DNA of 29,635 nucleotides from a virus: positions 1 to 29,635 of the IMG/VR virus record IMGVR_UViG_3300007539_000130; one strand, given 5' to 3'. The translations under genes were made by a program, and so were the position numbers. Each line of letters starts with the position of its first letter. Within the stretch, counting starts at the first letter, position 1. Shown one piece after another: positions 16,737 to 23,907 of the stretch. The notes beneath the pieces were generated by a model, which was given only the letters and a program-made list of their open reading frames with translations, had not been told where the DNA came from and ran no database searches.

Positions 16737-17006
16737 ATGTCTTCAATTAATGGAAACAAGTTCAATACGCCGCAATTTAACACTAATGATGAATTAGGAT
16801 GCGGAAGTTCGGTGCCTGGCGCTCCAACAGTAAAAGAACAAGCTAGATCGACAATTTTTTGTAAAGACGTAACCATCAATGGATCTCTCACAGTAAAAAC
16901 TTCATGTGAGATCATTCCCGCCGCCATTGGTGTTGGGGGACAAACTTTTGTTCCAACAGTCATACAAACAATTTCTGGACCCCATCTCGTTCTTGCGGTT
17001 TACTGA
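16737..17006 (+). CDS. Small protein, possible spike-tip or tail component
   Basis: The 89-residue protein follows the OB-fold gene by 2 nt with a strong GGAGGAG ribosome site. It contains 'ELGCGSSVPGAPT' and 'DVTINGSLTVKTSCEI', a short beta-helix-like phrase common in fibres and spikes ('TINGSLTV'). Two cysteines might bind metal. I do not recognise it. Its position directly after the spike-like gene suggests a spike extension or tip. It is AT-rich compared with the surrounding structural genes. Confidence 0.6.
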   Translation: MSSINGNKFNTPQFNTNDELGCGSSVPGAPTVKEQARSTIFCKDVTINGSLTVKTSCEIIPAAIGVGGQTFVPTVIQTISGPHLVLAVY

Positions 17007-17015
17007 GGGTAAAAC
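17007..17015 (+). promoter_or_regulatory. GGGTAAAAC element 5
   Basis: The element starts immediately after the TGA of the previous gene and ends 22 nt before ATG 17038. An AAGGA ribosome site lies between the two. Confidence 0.5.
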
Positions 17016-17037
17016 ACACAAAGGAAGGATAGTCAAC

Positions 17038-17271
17038 ATGGGAATTTCCGTCCAAGCTCTGACATTTCAGTACTTTCGGGCGAGAAGCCTGGGAAACGCT
17101 GATCTTGTGAATGGGCTTTTGGCGGAGATTCGTAAGACCTACCCAACTTTTCTCGTAAAGCCGCCCGATCCGGCTCAAGTATTCACTGAATACTACAATC
17201 CGGAAGTGCAAGAAGAAACTCAGGATCTTCTTCTCACCACGAGATACACGGTTGAGTTGGGGACATTTTGA
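17038..17271 (+). CDS. Small protein of unknown function
   Basis: The protein is 77 residues from ATG 17038 ('MGISVQALTFQYFRARSLGN'). The open frame extends further upstream to 16906, but that part would overlap the previous gene in another frame, and the ribosome site AAGGAAGG and element 5 favour 17038. The N-terminal half is helical, followed by 'DPAQVFTEYYNPEVQEETQ'. No family is recognised. The stop overlaps the next start (TGATG). It may be a head-tail or tail-completion partner because it precedes the GNAT-like and connector genes. Confidence 0.65.
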   Translation: MGISVQALTFQYFRARSLGNADLVNGLLAEIRKTYPTFLVKPPDPAQVFTEYYNPEVQEETQDLLLTTRYTVELGTF

Positions 17272-17849
17272 TGTTGACTTACGATCCCGACGATACGACT
17301 ACCCGAAAGGTTTCTTGGTGGGAAGAGATCGGTGATGAGGGTCCTAAGCCGTACAATCCCAAGTCTTGGACCTACGCCCTGTCCGAGGACACCCTATTTG
17401 AGACCGTCGGAACCGAGACTCTGGAGAGAAAATTCGTTACCGTTCTCGTGTACGACTCTCTGGAATCTTTTCCGGGGATACTCAGCTCTATCCTCCAGCC
17501 TATCGGCCTCCTCGGGACTGACCCAGCCACGTCTGATGCCGTCACGGACCCTGACGAGGACTTCATTGAACTCACTCGGATCACCACTCAGAACGATGAC
17601 GTTCCTCCTGGTGTCCTCCTAGGCTCTGTCTCTTACGAAACCTTCAACGGTGTCCTTACGATCACCAACTGGGAACACCTCAACTGGGGAGACGACGCTC
17701 CAATCCTCATGGGTGTGAAGACTCTCCTTGGGCAGGTTCCGGGAGACATCACGGAAATCAGAGTCCTAGATCCTCCTCACGCTTTCTGGACCTCCCTGGG
17801 CTTCAATCCCGACTGCAAGGGAGATCCCTACCTGCACATCCACCTGTAA
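17271..17849 (+). CDS. Protein with GNAT-like C-terminal ending
   Basis: The 192-residue protein begins at ATG 17271 with TGATG overlap. The C-terminal half has strands 'GVLLGSVSYETFNGVLTITNWEHL' in pattern, then 'PILMGVKTLLGQVPGDITEIRVLDPPHAFWTSLGF'. The phrase 'AFWTSLGF' is like the last helix of GNAT acetyltransferases ('A..FY.k.GF'). The acetyl-CoA loop (Q/R-x-x-G-x-G/A) is not clear, so catalytic activity is doubtful. The location in the structural operon would fit a virion protein with a GNAT-derived fold, or an unrelated tail protein that only looks similar. Confidence 0.55.
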   Translation: MLTYDPDDTTTRKVSWWEEIGDEGPKPYNPKSWTYALSEDTLFETVGTETLERKFVTVLVYDSLESFPGILSSILQPIGLLGTDPATSDAVTDPDEDFIELTRITTQNDDVPPGVLLGSVSYETFNGVLTITNWEHLNWGDDAPILMGVKTLLGQVPGDITEIRVLDPPHAFWTSLGFNPDCKGDPYLHIHL

Positions 17850-17852
17850 GAC

Positions 17853-18893
17853 ATGGCGGCACCGCAGCTACTCGAGTTTACCATAAAGGAGCAGTCCAAG
17901 GGCGTTCTCGTCTTTGATCAGACTCTGGACGATACGATTGATGTGCCAGTCACGTCTTTCACGATCAACTACGGGAAGATCCCAGTAACCGACCGAGCCT
18001 ACTCTGAGACGAACGAGATCACTCTCACGTTCGGGAAGAACGTTAAGCTGGGTGACAAGGTCTTCGTCAACTACACTCCTCCTACGGACATTAACCGAGC
18101 TCTCAGAGCCCCAGTCAGGTCTGGTGCCTCCGTCGCTACGATCCGTCGTAATGCGGTTCGCGCGTTCTTTAAGGTCCAAGCAAAGAATCTTCAGAAGCCG
18201 GCTGAGGAGCAACTAGGTTGGAATGAGATGTCCAACCTCGGTGCTTACGCGAGCGGAGAAGCTTACTCTCGGCGAGATCGTTCCGCGGACCCAAGATCGG
18301 CAACTTCGGACGACTTCATCATGGCCTACGGACTGAAGGAAGCGATCCAGATCACAAACATTGACGATGCGGACGCCGCTCAACCGAACGTCGTACGTCT
18401 GGAGATGGCGATCCAGGACGCTTGCGCGCTGATCGACTCTTACATCAACCAGTCCACCAAAGCGGGGAAGCTGCTCGTCAGCTCCAACCGTCGCCGAACC
18501 TCTCTGATCATCGCGAGGTACTACCTCGACACGGTGAGACGCCGGGAGGACATCTTAAAGGACTACGAGAGAGCGATCAAGGAGCTCGAGGCCGCCACCA
18601 CTTACAACCCCGCCGTCCGTCCGGACGGGGAGATGGCGATCAATTCTAGAGCGGGACTCCTCCGTTCTTGGCGCACCCCACAATACTACAACGGCGTCAG
18701 CGGCAAGGGACTCAGCGGCTGGTGGAGCGACACCGGCGGCGATCGCGTGCCGGACTACCGTTGGGACTTCTTCAACGCTGAGAACAACAACGATGAGCCG
18801 AACTGGGGTGATTTCGGGGACGAGGCCTACCTCCCTCAGCAACCCGCGGACGACGGCGCTATTATCACATCTGGCAACTCCTCTAGCTCCTGA
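17853..18893 (+). CDS. Head-tail connector of DUF1320 / Mu gp36 type with SwmB-like N-terminus
   Basis: The 346-residue protein has two recognisable parts. Residues of about 8-90 resemble the SwmB-like beta domain of cyanobacterial surface proteins ('GVLVFDQTLDDT', 'ITLTFGKNVKLGDKVFVNYTPP'). Residues of about 150-250 match the DUF1320/Mu gp36 pattern: 'DDFIMAYGLKEAIQITN', 'AIQDACALIDSYIN', 'SLIIARYYLDTVRRREDILKDYERAIKELE'. These proteins sit at the head-tail joint in Mu-like phages. The C-terminus is rich in W, D, N and G and probably extended. The start is 3 nt after the previous stop. The fusion is unusual for a connector. Confidence 0.65.
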   Translation: MAAPQLLEFTIKEQSKGVLVFDQTLDDTIDVPVTSFTINYGKIPVTDRAYSETNEITLTFGKNVKLGDKVFVNYTPPTDINRALRAPVRSGASVATIRRNAVRAFFKVQAKNLQKPAEEQLGWNEMSNLGAYASGEAYSRRDRSADPRSATSDDFIMAYGLKEAIQITNIDDADAAQPNVVRLEMAIQDACALIDSYINQSTKAGKLLVSSNRRRTSLIIARYYLDTVRRREDILKDYERAIKELEAATTYNPAVRPDGEMAINSRAGLLRSWRTPQYYNGVSGKGLSGWWSDTGGDRVPDYRWDFFNAENNNDEPNWGDFGDEAYLPQQPADDGAIITSGNSSSS

Positions 18894-18895
18894 CA

Positions 18896-19294
18896 ATGGC
18901 ACTCTCTTTCCCCACATCCCCCACTCTCAACCAGATCTACACGGTCGGAGACCAGTCCTGGAAGTGGAACGGAACTTCCTGGGAGGCGGTAGCTTCCGCG
19001 GAAGTCTCTCCTCCGGTCTACATCAACTCTCTCCCTCCTACAGCTCCTCAAGCCGGATACTTGTGGTGGGATTCCGACACCGGAGAACTCTACGTCTATT
19101 ATCAGGGAGCGTGGGTCACGGCTACTGTCCCTCCTGTCGCTTCCTCTCTTGATTCCGACGCTGTCGTGGACGCTCTCGTCAGCGAACTTACCGAATATGC
19201 TGATCAGGCCGCTGCGATAGCCGGTGGCGTTCCTACAGGGGGACTTTACAAAGTTTCCGGTTCCGCCATCTCATCCATCCGTGCTGTAGTCTAA
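18896..19294 (+). CDS. Small tail/fibre-associated protein with W-x-W-N-G-T-x-W repeats
   Basis: The 132-residue protein contains two copies of a short beta unit: 'GDQSWKWNGTSWEAV' and 'GELYVYYQGAWVTA', each preceded by a proline-rich turn ('FPTSPTLNQIYTV', 'PPTAPQAGYLWWDS'). This unit is common in small structural proteins of phages and in cyanophage virion proteins. The C-terminus ends 'VPTGGLYKVSGSAISSIRAVV', a fibre-like tail. Stop and next start overlap as TAATG. It is probably a fibre or neck appendage, which is an inference from pattern. Confidence 0.65.
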   Translation: MALSFPTSPTLNQIYTVGDQSWKWNGTSWEAVASAEVSPPVYINSLPPTAPQAGYLWWDSDTGELYVYYQGAWVTATVPPVASSLDSDAVVDALVSELTEYADQAAAIAGGVPTGGLYKVSGSAISSIRAVV

Positions 19295-19628
19295 TGTCAG
19301 AGCCCAGATTCGTATCAAACCGTCTTATCAGCTTCGTCGACGGGAGCGGGGACGCTAAGATCGCCTCGACCGCAGATCCCCTTCCGGTAAATATCGGCAG
19401 CGCGACGCTAAGCGTGACTGCTGATGGCGTTGAAATTAAAAACGATAGCGGCAACCCGATCCCCACGCTTACCGGCCTGGAGATCCCTGCACATGACTAT
19501 ATCAACCTGAGCTACATAAGAATGACCGCAGGGACTATGCCCTGGTCGAGGAAGAGGACGCTCTCACCATTCGCAACAACAAGACGGGCAGGGTGTACAA
19601 CACCATGATGATGGAGCGCAAAGTCTAA
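19294..19628 (+). CDS. Small structural protein, interrupted by a 1-nt frame break
   Basis: The first frame runs 19294-19608 (104 residues) and contains 'GLEIPAHDYINLSYI', which looks like the conserved end of small phage structural proteins. After about 19515 that frame turns into unlikely sequence. In the -1 frame, 19521-19628 gives 35 clean codons ('DYALVEEEDALTIRNN...' and 'MMMERKV') ending at TAA 19626-19628, exactly overlapping the next start as TAATG. Adding one A in AAGAAT would join the two parts. No slippery heptamer is visible. A sequencing or assembly error, a real deletion or programmed shifting are all possible. I give the extent of the joined gene. Confidence 0.65.
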
Positions 19629-20824
19629 TGCGATTAGACAGCATTACGAAGATCGAGCGCTACATGTCCAACGCGCTCTTGTCCTCCACTCTCGTTCCCC
19701 TCGGTGTCAATGTGGTAAGACTCGCGGACGTCTCTGACGAGGAGGGCATCCTCCAAATGGTGAACTCGATGGTGGTGCGCTATACGGGTTCCTCCGTGCA
19801 GACGATTCGTCAGGCTCCTCTGACCATGGAGCGCACGATGACATTCGAGGTCAATATCGCTTCCCAATCGTATCTCTCTCAGTCAGGGCACGACTTTGCC
19901 GTGCAATTGCTCGCGGCCAGTCACGAGACTCTGGTTAACACAGTCCCCTGTAACACGGGCGTAGAAATCGTCGAACCCTTTCACCTTGTAAGAGAAAGTT
20001 TCACCGGACTCACAGACTCCTCGCACTACACCTACACGCAAGTGTGGCAGATCGTAGTGCAGGACTACTACCGCGGTATCGCCATCGACCCATGCGTCGC
20101 TCGGGGGGACTGCTCTAAGCTCTTCCCGCAGAACGTTCTTGCCACTCTGCAACCCGGGCAAGCTGTACGAGACAGCATCATCCTCGACCCGGTGCTACCT
20201 CCCCCCAACGATACAATCGACTACGATCCGTCCTACAGCGGTGTGCTTTTCAACGACGACGGAGACTTGGTCTACAAGTGGGATCCTTCTCAGGTCTTTA
20301 TGACCAAAGCGGAAATCGACGCGAAGTACGTGAAGGTTCCGACTGGGACTCTCGATACGAGTGGACGCTTCGAGGTCATCAGCATTAAGGACTCAGATGG
20401 GAACTCCATCCGCTCTTACTTCGGCGTGGACACGGGTAACCGCTTGCTGCAGTTGACTAACGGTCTGATTCGCATCTTGGGAGAGAGTTACGTTCCAGAG
20501 ACTCCCGGAAACACCGAGGAGTTCTCAGCTTCGAGCCTCCCAGTCACAGCTTACGGCCAGGTGATCACTCAGCAGGCTCTGCTGTACACCGACCCCTCCG
20601 ACCCGGACACCGCTACCGCTCGCGTGAAGTACGGAGCCATCTTCCCAGCTTCCGCAGGAGTAAAGCTGACAATAGAAGGAGAGACCTACATAAGAGTAGG
20701 TAACACCCCTCTGGGGAGAGCTTGGATCAAGGCCAGCGAGTTCCAGTTCTTCCGCCCGGACCAGTACCTACCAGGAATCTCCGAGGAAGAGACTCTCGAG
20801 GAGTACGGCACCGGAGAGGGGTAA
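19628..20824 (+). CDS. Tail completion/terminator-like protein with extended C-terminus
   Basis: The 398-residue protein has an N-terminal domain of about 165 residues with 'TMERTMTFEVNIASQSYLSQSGHDFAVQLL' type strands and 'YTYTQVWQIVVQDYY', resembling tail terminator proteins (Mu gp37-like) that cap the tail tube at the neck. It follows the connector and small neck proteins, which supports this. The C-terminal 230 residues contain fibre-like sequence ('TKAEIDAKYVKVPTGTLDTSGRFEVISIKDSDGN') and are not part of that family. The stop TAA lies inside GGGTAAAA element 6. The family call is tentative. Confidence 0.5.
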   Translation: MRLDSITKIERYMSNALLSSTLVPLGVNVVRLADVSDEEGILQMVNSMVVRYTGSSVQTIRQAPLTMERTMTFEVNIASQSYLSQSGHDFAVQLLAASHETLVNTVPCNTGVEIVEPFHLVRESFTGLTDSSHYTYTQVWQIVVQDYYRGIAIDPCVARGDCSKLFPQNVLATLQPGQAVRDSIILDPVLPPPNDTIDYDPSYSGVLFNDDGDLVYKWDPSQVFMTKAEIDAKYVKVPTGTLDTSGRFEVISIKDSDGNSIRSYFGVDTGNRLLQLTNGLIRILGESYVPETPGNTEEFSASSLPVTAYGQVITQQALLYTDPSDPDTATARVKYGAIFPASAGVKLTIEGETYIRVGNTPLGRAWIKASEFQFFRPDQYLPGISEEETLEEYGTGEG

Positions 20825-20826
20825 AA
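20819..20826 (+). promoter_or_regulatory. GGGTAAAA element 6, overlapping a stop codon
   Basis: The TAA of the tail-completion gene is part of the element, which ends 7 nt before ATG 20834, the shortest spacing of the set. If it is a promoter -10-like element, the next gene would have a nearly leaderless mRNA. It may instead be a coincidence of sequence. Confidence 0.3.
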
Positions 20827-20833
20827 GTCCACC

Positions 20834-21052
20834 ATGCGCATAGTAGCAGGGGCGGGAGTGGATCTCTCCGACTTCAGTTCCCAGATCGACGCTGAAAAGT
20901 ACAGGCGGCTTAAGAAGACGCACATACGACTTCTGTCACAGCAAGTCCCAGAATCCTTCCTCGATAAGTTCGAGGACGAGGAGACTGCCTTGTCCGAACT
21001 GCTTGACGCGATCTACGGGACCATGGACCAAGAGGAGGAGAGCTATGATTGA
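20834..21052 (+). CDS. Small helical protein of unknown function
   Basis: The 72-residue protein ('MRIVAGAGVDLSDFSSQ') is mostly helical and ends in an acidic tail 'MDQEEESYD'. No motif is recognised. It overlaps the next gene by 8 nt. It belongs to the cluster of three small genes before the terminase and may serve in DNA packaging or neck assembly. Confidence 0.6.
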   Translation: MRIVAGAGVDLSDFSSQIDAEKYRRLKKTHIRLLSQQVPESFLDKFEDEETALSELLDAIYGTMDQEEESYD

Positions 21053-21221
21053 CCCGTCTAGGCGTGATCTTCTTTGGAAGGAGTACTACAGAGCGCTTCA
21101 CAACGGTGACAGGCAGAAAGCGCAGGCGCTCTTGAAGCAGATCCACAGCCCACCCACTACGGTGCGAAACAACGCTAACACGAGAGGCCGCGGGTGCTCC
21201 CGCTGCAGGAGAAGTTTCTAA
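21045..21221 (+). CDS. Small basic protein with C-terminal C-x-x-C
   Basis: The 58-residue protein starts at ATG 21045 with an AGGAGGAG ribosome site lying in the previous gene. The N-terminal half is a helix ('RRDLLWKEYYRALHNGDRQKAQ'-like), the C-terminus is basic with 'RGCSRCRRSF', which could bind a metal or nucleic acid. The longer frame from 21003 would start without ribosome site and overlap more. Function unknown. Confidence 0.55.
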   Translation: MIDPSRRDLLWKEYYRALHNGDRQKAQALLKQIHSPPTTVRNNANTRGRGCSRCRRSF

Positions 21222-21222
21222 C

Positions 21223-21519
21223 ATGGCTGAAGATCGTAACGAGCGGATCATCGCTCAAAAGTCCAAGCTGGCCGAAAAAGTCCTCAAGGTCGCGGAGCAA
21301 GCTCTCGGAGACATCGAAGCTACGATGGGTGAGGCTCCGTTAAGGGACCTCGTGCAAGTATTTAACTCAAGTCTCAAAGCTCATCGAGATCTCCTTAGTG
21401 ATATAATCTCTATTCAAGAGACAGAGTCTAAGCAGGAAAAAGAGCTCGCTAAAGAATATAGTGGACGTGTCGATGAACTTATTAAGAAACTTTCCCAAGG
21501 TAACGCCAAAGAAGACTGA
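21223..21519 (+). CDS. Possible small terminase subunit
   Basis: The 98-residue protein is helical throughout ('KLAEKVLKVAEQALGD', 'LVQVFNSSLKAHRDLLSD') and ends in a charged coiled-coil-like segment. It is the last gene before the large terminase apart from the broken endonuclease gene inserted between them, which is where small terminases are normally found. Length and helical content would fit a small terminase's oligomerising core, but no clear helix-turn-helix is visible, so this is inferred from context. The start is 1 nt after the previous stop. Confidence 0.45.
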   Translation: MAEDRNERIIAQKSKLAEKVLKVAEQALGDIEATMGEAPLRDLVQVFNSSLKAHRDLLSDIISIQETESKQEKELAKEYSGRVDELIKKLSQGNAKED

Positions 21520-22122
21520 TGGAGCCTAGAATCTACACGTAGAAAATCACATTTGTTGGCTCAGACTACTTTTACTTCGGTGTTCATAAAGAGAAATTCT
21601 TTGATGAAGAGTATTGGGGGCAGTCCTATAACTCATAGGGCAAAGTGGGATGAATATGTCCCACAAAAAGAGATTCTAAAAGTCTTTTCATCTTGGGAAG
21701 ATGCAAGAAAAGCTGAGACAGAGCTGATAAAGCCTCATTTGAACAATCCTCTGTGCTTGAACGAGAATTGCGGAGGCTTCTATTCTCTTGCAGTCATTAG
21801 AGAAGCTGGGAGAAAGGGAGGGCTTAAGACAGCTTCTATTCCCGGTCATATGACAAAAGCTGCTAAGGCCTCTGGTAAAGTGTGGACGGAAAGGAAGAGA
21901 GAAGCATGCAGAAGAAATGCGGATAAAAGCCGTAAGATACAAAAAGAGAAAAAGCTTCAAATCTACGGAGATTGGGAGTACTTCCGTAGGAAGGGAAGAC
22001 TGACAAGATACGGCGTATTGATAGACGGGGAGAGGATCCCAGCGGACAGCCTTTCGGAGACTTTTAAAGAATATCATCTCCATTACGGAGTTCAAAGAGG
22101 TGGGTACACGAACCCAAGATAA
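21519..22122 (+). pseudogene. Broken GIY-YIG homing endonuclease
   Basis: From ATG 21519 (TGATG overlap with the previous gene) the frame reads MEPRIYT, amber TAG at 21540-21542, then KITFVGSDYFYFGVHKEKF, where 'YKI...YFG' stands for the GIY and YIG strands. At the run of five G (21616-21620) the frame must shift to give '(E)EYWGSPITHRAKW', followed by 'ILKVFSSWEDARKAETELIKPHL' and 'LCLNENCGG', the second half of the nuclease domain. A NUMOD3-like region 'REAGRKGGLKTAS' and a basic C-terminus to 22122 follow. One G fewer restores the frame, but the TAG is a separate lesion. So the gene seems inactive, unless one is a sequencing error or the 3' part is made from an internal TTG. It is AT-rich relative to most neighbours. 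Confidence 0.75.
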
Positions 22123-22124
22123 AG

Positions 22125-23813
22125 ATGAGGCCTATCATTAGCCATGTCTCTCAACTAGAAGAGTTTTCTTCCTGGAGAGTCTATAAGAGAGGGCTCCAAG
22201 AACTCACGGTCATGGAGGCCCCGAAAAGTATCATCTTAGACTATAAGTATAGAGCAGCAAGAAGTTGCTTTTTAGCCTTCTCTGATCTTATGCTTGATGG
22301 GAAGTTAGTGGTGGAGCCATTTCATGAAATCATAGCTTCTGGGTTTGAAGATGTGGCGGAATGGCGCTATCAACGCTTTATCGTTTCTTGCCCGCCTCGT
22401 TCTGGGAAGTCTATGCTCTCTCAACTCTTTGTAGCATGGCTACTTGGGAGAGATCAACAGACCCAGCACATCATTGCTTCGTACGGGCAGCAGCTCTCCA
22501 ACAAGTTTCATAGAGGGATCTTTGGGTACTTAAGGCATAAATATTTTACGAAAGTATTCCCAGAGTGGCAGGGCTTTATCCCAGATGAAAAGTATGGGAT
22601 AAGAGGAGGGGGATACATCCTAGCTACTTCAGTGGGAGGAGTTCTTACAGGCTTCACGGCGGGTACACCTGCGATGGACAGTCCCGGAGTTGGGGCCCTC
22701 GTTATTGATGACCCACTGAAGGGGTCTGATTCTAGAGCCGCTTTAGAAGGTCTTGAGACTTTCTGGGGTGAACAAGCTTCCACACGCCGCACCAACCGCT
22801 GGGCGCAAATACTCATCGGCACGCGCTTCCATGAAAGAGACCTTCACGGGATTCTCATGGACGGCGACGGGATGTATGATGAGGTGGAGAATCCGACGGG
22901 CTGGCGTTGGATCAACATCCCCGGGATCTGCGAGAACGAGTCTACAGACCCTCTAGGCCGTAAGAACGGAGAGTCTCACTGGCCATCAAACCCCGTCTTC
23001 ACGACGGACATGCTCTTGTCGCAAAAGCGCGCGATGGGAAGCAGTAAGTTCGCCGCGTTGTACCAAGGGACTCCGACGGCTCAGGAAGGCTCTATTGTCA
23101 AGGCCGGGTGGGTCCAAGTCATAGACCCAGACGAGTGTCCGGAGTTTGACATCACCTACCTATCACTCGACACGGCGTTCTCCGAGAGGCAACAGGCTGA
23201 CGAGAGTGTGATATGCGTAGCGGGATTTAGTCGCAAAGATCCTGACAACATCTACATCCGAGAGCTTGTGCACGGGAGATGGGGATTCCCAGACCTCATG
23301 GCCATGGTGGAGCAGACTCAGAAGTATTATGGCGCACGCTTCATGACGATCGAGCAAGCCGCTTCTGGGCAATCACTCATTCAGGTGCTGGAACGCGAGA
23401 GCAAGATCCAAGTCCATCCGTTTAAGCCTCTGAAGTCCAAGACGATCCGACTCCAGACGATATGCCCGCTCTTTGAAGCCAAACGAGTGAAGTTCGTAGA
23501 TGGGGCGTGGGTTCAGGACTTCATCAAGGAACTCACAGCGTTCCCTCACGTCCCTCATGATGACCGTACAGACTCCGTCGTCTGGGCGTGTACCTACTAC
23601 ATGTTCCATCTTGACGGGGGAGGAGCGGAGCTTAACGACGCTCTGAGGAGTAGCTTAGGCAGGAGCTCGGGTCGTAAAGATCTGATGAAAGAGTTCGGAG
23701 AGATGAAGACTGGGAGGAGGAGAGAGTTGCTCACACCTGCGGAGAGCAGCCTATTCTTCGGTAAGGGGAGAGGAGGGAGACAGGATATACGTTACGATGT
23801 AGGCATTGACTAG
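22125..23813 (+). CDS. terL: Terminase large subunit
   Basis: The 562-residue protein has the ATPase Walker A 'CPPRSGKS' at about residues 89-96, Walker B 'ALVIDDP' at about 191-197 and the coupling-like 'IGTRFHERDL' at about 231. The C-terminal RNase H-like nuclease shows acidic residues in 'LSLDTAFSERQQADES' (about 345), 'MTIEQAASGQS' (about 405) and 'PHDDRTDSVVWA' (about 478). It cuts and pumps DNA into the prohead using ATP. Length is normal for the family. The start ATG 22125 is 2 nt after the endonuclease remnant and has only a weak ribosome site. The first 550 bp are AT-richer than the rest of the gene, a pattern expected if the neighbouring endonuclease once moved in with co-conversion of its flank. 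Confidence 0.92.
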   Translation: MRPIISHVSQLEEFSSWRVYKRGLQELTVMEAPKSIILDYKYRAARSCFLAFSDLMLDGKLVVEPFHEIIASGFEDVAEWRYQRFIVSCPPRSGKSMLSQLFVAWLLGRDQQTQHIIASYGQQLSNKFHRGIFGYLRHKYFTKVFPEWQGFIPDEKYGIRGGGYILATSVGGVLTGFTAGTPAMDSPGVGALVIDDPLKGSDSRAALEGLETFWGEQASTRRTNRWAQILIGTRFHERDLHGILMDGDGMYDEVENPTGWRWINIPGICENESTDPLGRKNGESHWPSNPVFTTDMLLSQKRAMGSSKFAALYQGTPTAQEGSIVKAGWVQVIDPDECPEFDITYLSLDTAFSERQQADESVICVAGFSRKDPDNIYIRELVHGRWGFPDLMAMVEQTQKYYGARFMTIEQAASGQSLIQVLERESKIQVHPFKPLKSKTIRLQTICPLFEAKRVKFVDGAWVQDFIKELTAFPHVPHDDRTDSVVWACTYYMFHLDGGGAELNDALRSSLGRSSGRKDLMKEFGEMKTGRRRELLTPAESSLFFGKGRGGRQDIRYDVGID

Positions 23814-23826
23814 GAGAGAGGACACT

Positions 23827-23865
23827 GTGAGGAGAGGACACTTACGGCTCTCTTACTCTCCTCAC
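23827..23865 (+). promoter_or_regulatory. Perfect 10-bp inverted repeat after the terminase gene
   Basis: GTGAGGAGAG (23827-23836) pairs perfectly with CTCTCCTCAC (23856-23865) across a 19-nt loop. No T-run follows, so it is not a standard terminator. GAGAGGACACT also occurs twice as a direct repeat at its left side. GGGTAAAAC element 7 begins 9 nt after the stem. It may be a processing site, a protein site or a weak terminator. Confidence 0.55.
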
Positions 23866-23874
23866 GGACTCTCC

Positions 23875-23883
23875 GGGTAAAAC
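23875..23883 (+). promoter_or_regulatory. GGGTAAAAC element 7
   Basis: The element lies in the 94-bp gap between terminase and PhoH genes, 24 nt before ATG 23908 and just after the 10-bp inverted repeat. Confidence 0.5.
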
Positions 23884-23907
23884 TCTCGAGTCCAAAGCTC
23901 TCGAGCC

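Noticed and set aside
16906-17037. N-terminal extension of the small gene at 17038
   Set aside because: It would overlap the previous gene in another frame and span GGGTAAAAC element 5; the ribosome site fits ATG 17038.
21519-21542. TAG read as an amino acid (alternative genetic code)
   Set aside because: TAG ends several other genes at sensible places (3252, 11733, 23813), so stop reassignment is unlikely.
21553-21620. Intact endonuclease starting at TTG in the second frame
   Set aside because: The first 22 residues of that frame are nonsense compared with the clear GIY-YIG strands in the other frame, so a frameshifted gene is the better reading.
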